DNA of 64,000 bases, taken from NCBI RefSeq assembly GCF_006861655.1, contig NZ_SESI01000004.1, positions 124,001 through 188,000 of the forward strand, read 5' to 3'. The notes under the pieces were generated by a model. That model ran no database searches. It was given only the letters and a program-made list of their open reading frames with translations, and was not told the origin of the DNA. The translations under genes were made by a program, and so were the position numbers. Shown piece by piece: positions 59,911 through 64,000 of the stretch; position 1 is the first letter of the stretch; every line of letters starts with the position of its first letter. Origin of the DNA: Halonotius roseus (lineage in GTDB: Archaea > Halobacteriota > Halobacteria > Halobacteriales > Haloferacaceae).

Positions 59911-60822
59911 TCGCTCGGGTGCTGTTGGTTTCAATCGATTTCATATCGGGGTCGATCCGGCGAAATATCTCTGCGAATTTTGTATAGCGGCATGCAATTT
60001 ATGTGATGGTGGCTGGACGATCCCAACGTCCATCAACAAGCAATCTGTTGCTCTCAGTAGGTAGCGATTACCGATCAGCACTGATTGAGCACCAACTGGC
60101 GTAGTCCGGTCAGCTTTCACAGGCGAGTCTGACGATGGCTTACAATCGGGTATCGACAAGTCGAGACCGGCTGATGGTGTGGTCACTTCTGGGTACTATG
60201 ACCCGAATGTCTTTCGTCGACGTTCTGCGACAGTGGGTTCGTGGCTTCAGCTGGCAGTGTCAATTGACGACAGCGCGGTAGTCGGCTGGTCGATCACTCA
60301 CCCTAACCCTCGAAATACACCGATTTTCCGCGACCAGAGGTCGAAATCTGGAAGACCGAAACATCGCGCCTCAAAGGCGTTCAACAGCTCGTGTCGGCAC
60401 AAGCGAACCCTTCTCCCGAATGTGCACCAGCGCGCTGACCGATTTGTGAGCCCTTAGCTGAACGCGCATCACAAGTCGATAACGACCGGGCAGCAGGCAG
60501 CTACGCCGCCAAGTCTCGGCCGCCACAGAAAATACGTTCCCACCTCCATCCCATCCAATCGGCTGAGCGTTACAGAGATCGTTGCCGATGATGACATCGA
60601 TTGCGGTCACAAATCAAACCGCATCCGCAGCGACCCCGTAATGGAAGTATCCTATAGCTTCAGCATCATTTCTATCTATCGTCTTATCTATACACATAGA
60701 AGAGGTTATTTTGTCGATATATGCATATCAACACCTGTTTAGTAAATACAGATCAGCGGATAAGATCCCTTATCAGCAGTAGTGTGGGTAGATTCAAGTA
60801 GCTGTTTTGCATACCCTGTTCC
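59911..60822. other. 912-bp gene-poor gap, AT-rich at the right end
   Basis: No supported gene. Frames of 80-92 codons occur on both strands (59941-60186 minus, 60179-60457 plus, 60371-60610 minus), but none has a family match or clear coding bias. The last 150 bp (60640-60790) are strongly AT-rich with an inverted repeat GATAAG-ATCC-CTTATC (60759-60774) just before the DUF5805 gene. A degraded insertion or a recombination site is possible. Confidence 0.55.
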
Positions 60823-61212
60823 ATGGCTGCTGACGACCAAAGTGACCGAGCGCGTGTCGTCACCTACGTCCCGACACGACAAAAAACCGAGTGGACAGAA
60901 CACGCCGAAAAGCTGGACATGAGTCAGGCGGAGTTTGTCCGAACGATGGTGCAAGCCGGCCGGAAGGATTTCACAGTTGAATCCGGAGCTGTGGAACCCA
61001 CTTCTAACACCACAGACCCTTGGGGTGACGACCTCGAAACACGGGTGCTGGAGGTTCTCGAATCGAACGGGTCGCTATCCTGGGAGCAGCTGGTCGAGAC
61101 ACTCTCAGGTGATTTTGAGGATCGCCTCGAATCCTGTCTCGATTCGCTGCAGGCGGACGATCGGATCCGCTACAGCGGCCGCAACGGCGGCTACACGAGG
61201 GTCGACCCATGA
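60823..61212 (+). CDS. DUF5805-family DNA-binding-like protein
   Basis: Protein of 129 residues. N-terminal 15-55 RVVTYVPTRQKTEWTEHAEKLDMSQAEFVRTMVQAGRKDF looks like a ribbon-helix-helix or RHH-type DNA-binding domain (M-S-x-S/A-E-F-V-R). C-terminal 67-125 forms a winged helix (LETRVLEVLESNGSLSWEQLVETLSGDFEDRLESCLDSLQADDRIRYSGRNGGYTRVD). This is the haloarchaeal DUF5805 group. Its stop overlaps the start of the Xer-type recombinase (ATGA at 61209), so it is likely an accessory or regulatory factor of that recombinase. Confidence 0.8.
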   Translation: MAADDQSDRARVVTYVPTRQKTEWTEHAEKLDMSQAEFVRTMVQAGRKDFTVESGAVEPTSNTTDPWGDDLETRVLEVLESNGSLSWEQLVETLSGDFEDRLESCLDSLQADDRIRYSGRNGGYTRVDP

Positions 61213-62267
61213 GTACCACCGCAACCACCGACGATCCGGATGACCCGATCGCGTACTTCCTCGAAGATCTCACCTATCACGGGAAAACCGAACGCACACG
61301 CGACGCCTACGGCCGCGTACTCCGGCGGTTTGAGACGTTTCTGTCCGATGCAGATCGCAACGCGACCGGACGCCCGCTGGCTCCCTCGGAGGCAACCCAC
61401 CGAGACTGCATGGCGTGGGTTCACAGCCTTCGCGGGACGGTCACCGACAGCACGATCGCCAGCTACGCCGCCTATCTCCACCGATTTTACGCCTACATGA
61501 CCCAGGTTGGGGTCTTCGAGTCGAACCCGATGACGCTTGTCGTCGAGGAGCTGGATGAAACCATCGAGAAGGATCCCTCCCGGCGAGAGATCAGCATCGA
61601 CCGCATGCGGTCGTTCGTCGCCGACATCCACCACCCGCTCGATCAGGCGTTGATCGTCACGCTGCTGAAAACCGGGATGCGGGTCGGTGAGCTCTGTAAT
61701 CTCGATCTGCGAGATCTTGCTGTCGAGGATACAGAGATCGCGGAGGCCTTCGCCGTCGACCCGCGACCGCAGCTTGCGACCCGGCCGAACTCCCTGTATG
61801 TCGACAACGAGCCCGCGGTCGGCGCGAGCGTCAACGGCGAGGAGCGGACAGCCTCGAATAAACGCAAGCGGGCGACGGTGATCCCCGTCGATACGGAGCT
61901 TCGCGCCGTCCTCAAACGCTGGCTGGCGATCCGGCCGGACAGCCCGTCGCCGGCCGAGCCGCTGTTTGTCTACACCAGCGGTGAGTGGGGCCAGCGACTC
62001 ACACCGCGGGCGGTGCGAACCATCGTTACCGACCACGCCGAGGCTGCTGGGTGGTATGACACCGGTGGCGATGCCGCTGACAACGTCACCCCGCACTACT
62101 TCCGACACTTCTTCACAACGCATCTGCGGGATCGCACGGGCGACCGTGGCGTGGTGAAATACCTCCGGGGCGACGTGGCCGACGACATCATCGACACCTA
62201 CACACACAACTGGGGTGGGCAGGTCAGAGCAACCTATGAGAGCAATATCTATCGCGTATTATCATGA
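61209..62267 (+). CDS. Tyrosine recombinase, XerC/D type
   Basis: Site-specific recombinase of 352 residues. N-terminal SAM-like DNA-binding domain (about 14-115; DPIAYFLEDLTYHGKTERTRDAYGRVLRRFETFL and ASYAAYLHRFYAYM). Catalytic domain with the first arginine in TLLKTGMRVGELCNLDLRDL (about 156-175), the middle K/strand region (ASNKRKRATVIPVDTELRAVL), HYFRHFFTTHL (H-x2-R, about 297-307) with the box II His/Arg, and the terminal nucleophile tyrosine in ATYESNIYRVL. No catalytic residue seems lost. Coupled with the DUF5805 gene. Either the chromosomal dimer-resolution recombinase or an integrase. No phage gene is close. Confidence 0.88.
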   Translation: MSTTATTDDPDDPIAYFLEDLTYHGKTERTRDAYGRVLRRFETFLSDADRNATGRPLAPSEATHRDCMAWVHSLRGTVTDSTIASYAAYLHRFYAYMTQVGVFESNPMTLVVEELDETIEKDPSRREISIDRMRSFVADIHHPLDQALIVTLLKTGMRVGELCNLDLRDLAVEDTEIAEAFAVDPRPQLATRPNSLYVDNEPAVGASVNGEERTASNKRKRATVIPVDTELRAVLKRWLAIRPDSPSPAEPLFVYTSGEWGQRLTPRAVRTIVTDHAEAAGWYDTGGDAADNVTPHYFRHFFTTHLRDRTGDRGVVKYLRGDVADDIIDTYTHNWGGQVRATYESNIYRVLS

Positions 62268-62430
62268 CACAAACACGACCAGGAGGTTCGCGCTGTCCGA
62301 CACCGAACTAATAAACCATATGCCGCTATAGAAAATTTCTGCGTTCGCCCGCCGACCGAGATAGGGGAGTTGAGCCGCTGAGCGCACACAGCAGGGCACT
62401 TTCCGCGAGAAATCAGCATCGACGCCCTGG

Positions 62431-62440
62431 ATGTTATACG
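62431..62440 (+). promoter_or_regulatory. TATA box of the E1-like gene
   Basis: TTATAC at 62434-62439 lies about 27 nt before the ATG 62463, supporting a leaderless transcript of the E1-like/YcaO pair. Confidence 0.5.
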
Positions 62441-62462
62441 CCCACACGAGAACAGCACACCG

Positions 62463-63359
62463 ATGGACTCCTATCCGGCGACGTACAGTCCGACGGGCTA
62501 CGGCATCCACGACGACGAGGCGGTGGTTCGGACACCACACACGCTGAAAACCATCCAGGGTGACAACGTGACCGCGGTCTGTGAGCTGCTGGCAGCGATG
62601 GATGGAACCACGGCGGCACGCGATCTGCTCGATCGGCGGGATGAGTGGGACGCCGAAACCATCGAGTCGCTGTATGCGGCCGGGCTGGCCTACGACGCCC
62701 GAGCGATCCCGGACGAGCTTCAGGCCAACGACTGGGGAGGGTTGCTTGAGCCGATCCTTCCGGCCGTCTCGCAGGCTCGCCGCCAGGAACTCCCGGCAAC
62801 GCTCACGGCACAGTCGGTTGGGGTCTTCGGCGAGCAGGAACCGGTTACTGGGGTATGTGATCGCCTGCGCGCGGCCGGCGTCTCAGTGACGACCCACGAA
62901 CCGTCAGACACGCCGTCGACCGCGCCGGATGTGATCCTCCTGAGCGAAGCACTCGAACGGAGCCCAGCGTGGACGACGGCGAATGACCACTGGGCCGCCG
63001 CCTCGGCAACACTGGTGAAGACGCGGCTGACGGAAACGGGCTGGCGGCTCGGGCCGGTGCTCACGCCGACCGCCGGCGCCTGTTTGGACTGTGTGTACAG
63101 CCGCGTGGATGCGAACAAGGCAGGCGGCCGCCTCATCAGCGAGACAATCGGCGGCGACCCACCCTACCTGCGGGCCTACACCGACACCGTCACCGAGCTC
63201 ATATTTCGCGCACTGCTCGGCGCGCTCCCACGGTATCTGGACGAACAGTTTGTTGTCTACGATCATTACGACGGCAATATTGAGACACCGCGTGTCTTTG
63301 CCAGCCCACACTGTGCGGTGTGTGAGCGAGCGACCCCTGCGGAGGGTGGGCATCGATGA
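62463..63359 (+). CDS. TOMM cyclodehydratase E1-like (SagC/ocin-ThiF-like) protein
   Basis: Protein of 298 residues that looks like the partner protein of YcaO in thiazole/oxazole-modified peptide synthesis. Residues about 24-80 are an RRE-like winged helix (LKTIQGDNVTAVCELLAAMD and AETIESLYAAGLAYD) that would bind the leader peptide. The middle (105-200) is Rossmann-like, with SVGVFGEQEPVTGVCDRLRAAGVSVT but no adenylating motif. Two cysteine pairs CLDC (about 206-209) and CAVC (about 285-288) match the tetra-Cys zinc site of the family. Stop and YcaO start overlap (ATGA). The peptide substrate is not present in the window. Confidence 0.8.
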   Translation: MDSYPATYSPTGYGIHDDEAVVRTPHTLKTIQGDNVTAVCELLAAMDGTTAARDLLDRRDEWDAETIESLYAAGLAYDARAIPDELQANDWGGLLEPILPAVSQARRQELPATLTAQSVGVFGEQEPVTGVCDRLRAAGVSVTTHEPSDTPSTAPDVILLSEALERSPAWTTANDHWAAASATLVKTRLTETGWRLGPVLTPTAGACLDCVYSRVDANKAGGRLISETIGGDPPYLRAYTDTVTELIFRALLGALPRYLDEQFVVYDHYDGNIETPRVFASPHCAVCERATPAEGGHR

Positions 63360-64000
63360 CCGAAGAGCTCACGATTACCGCGGTCGATAGCCATGTCGAC
63401 ACCGAGGCGGATAGCCACGTTGACACCGAGAGGCAAAGCGACCGCGAGCGACTCCAACAGATCGCGGAGCCAACGACGGGTATCATCACCGGCGTGCGGC
63501 GGGTGTCGGTGCCGCCGGATGAGCCGAGCGTCGAGAGCTACGTCGTCGAGCGGGAGGATTTCACCCCGTTTACCGATGGAAACCCAATGGGACACAGCGA
63601 GGGTGGCTGTGCGTTCACCAAGGACAGCGCGCTCGTCGCAGCCTACGGTGAGGCGATCGAACGCTACTGTGGCTGTCTCTACCGCGAGGAACACCTTCGG
63701 ACAGCCGTCTTCAACGACCTCGCCGACCCCGCTCTCGATCCGACCAGGGTCGTCAACTTCGCAGCCCACCAGCGGGCAACGATGGACGGGGACACCGAGC
63801 TCTGTGGAACCGAGGATCAGATCGCGTGGGTTGCTGGTGTCGATCTCGAATCGGGGGCGACCACCCAGATCCCGGCACAGTTGGTGTATCTCTCCTATCC
63901 GCCGGCCGCCGAGCCGTTCATCCGCAACCCGATCTCAACGGGGCTGGCCGCCGGCCAGGATCGAGCGATGGCGATCGAAAACGGGCTAGCGGAGTGTATC
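63356..64000 (+). CDS. YcaO-family cyclodehydratase/thioamide-type enzyme (partial, C-terminus off window)
   Basis: Frame open to the window end, 215 residues visible. YcaO proteins activate peptide backbone amides with ATP and form azolines or thioamides. TGIITGVRRVSVPPDEPSVESYVVER starts the fold. The YcaO ATP/Mg motif is at about 82-105: SEGGCAFTKDSALVAAYGEAIERYCG (S/K-G-x-t, E-A-x-E-R-Y). NPISTGLAAGQDRAMAIENGLAECI (about 190-214), with the second E-x-x-E motif at the window end, gives the Mg-binding glutamates. The start MTEELTITAVDSHVDTEADSHVDTE has a duplicated DSHVDTE element. Translationally coupled to the E1-like gene. Whether it forms azoles or thioamides depends on its partner; the E1-like gene supports azoles. 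Confidence 0.9.
   Translation, partial: MTEELTITAVDSHVDTEADSHVDTERQSDRERLQQIAEPTTGIITGVRRVSVPPDEPSVESYVVEREDFTPFTDGNPMGHSEGGCAFTKDSALVAAYGEAIERYCGCLYREEHLRTAVFNDLADPALDPTRVVNFAAHQRATMDGDTELCGTEDQIAWVAGVDLESGATTQIPAQLVYLSYPPAAEPFIRNPISTGLAAGQDRAMAIENGLAECI

Noticed and set aside
60179-60457. 92-codon ORF in the gene-poor gap
   Set aside because: No recognised family, codon bias unlike neighbours, and no promoter or ribosome site; could be a scar but is not supported as a gene.
61191-62207. 338-codon minus-strand frame opposite the Xer recombinase
   Set aside because: The recombinase shows its catalytic arginines, histidine and tyrosine on the plus strand. The opposite frame is a GC-skew artefact.
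1-64000. tRNA, rRNA or CRISPR arrays
   Set aside because: Scanning the intergenic gaps by eye gave no cloverleaf with T-loop and acceptor stem, no rRNA segments and no regularly spaced repeats; a tRNA/CRISPR program would be decisive.

Overview
The window is a gene-dense, GC-rich stretch of a haloarchaeal (class Halobacteria) chromosome. The proteins are strongly acidic. Many starts lie 24-30 nt behind an archaeal TATA box, giving leaderless-type promoters. The gene content is typically haloarchaeal: archaeosortase, diphthine synthase, TmcA, MptE, CetZ-type tubulin homologues, DUF5805, glycerol kinase with its membrane partner, and an Orc1/Cdc6-like ATPase. I saw no rRNA, tRNA, CRISPR array or intact insertion sequence. 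Both ends cut genes: a DEAH-type helicase on the left and a YcaO protein on the right.

Layout. 0-8 kb: helicase, UspA, archaeosortase, a MazF/PemK-like protein with a winged-helix partner, DphB, a DUF456 membrane protein, TmcA and MobA. 8-14 kb: a SPOUT RNA methyltransferase with an overlapping unknown gene, a DHPS-like protein, a 44-residue ORF and MptE (pterin/folate branch), then photolyase and a possible PD-(D/E)xK protein. 14-23 kb: one minus-strand operon of two PrkA-like ATPase/kinases, a YeaH/DUF444 protein and SpoVR. SpoVR is split by a 393-residue LAGLIDADG intein. 23-30 kb: copper ATPase CopA and its Lrp-TRASH regulator, a probably inserted cassette (a membrane protein with five DUF1508 repeats and a glycine-zipper miniprotein), a truncated copZ remnant, and superoxide dismutase. 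30-35 kb: glpK and a membrane protein behind a palindromic operator, an Orc1/Cdc6-like ATPase, a long inverted repeat and a TetR regulator. 35-44 kb: P-loop ATPase, ThyA-DHFR, histidine kinase, RIO/Bud32-like kinase, methyltransferase, DUF429, cupin and flavin reductase. 44-48.4 kb: an ABC exporter operon whose first permease is fused to a PrsW-like protease. 48.5-56 kb: small proteins, YhbY, two tandem CetZ-like genes, then aroA, a membrane gene and aroC. 56.5-60 kb: 2-oxoacid:ferredoxin oxidoreductase KorAB and an Lrp regulator. 60-64 kb: an AT-rich non-coding gap, DUF5805 plus Xer-type recombinase, and an E1-like/YcaO pair that looks like a peptide-azole (TOMM/LAP) modification system running off the window.

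Pathway links: DHPS-like, MptE, ThyA and DHFR serve C1 carrier and thymidylate metabolism. AroA and AroC serve chorismate synthesis. KorAB supplies reduced ferredoxin from 2-oxoacids. GlpK and its partner bring in glycerol. The most notable finds are the SpoVR intein with a LacI-like helix-turn-helix, the E1-like/YcaO pair, the permease-protease fusion, the five-repeat DUF1508 membrane protein beside a broken copZ, and the tandem CetZ genes with an expanding acidic repeat tail.
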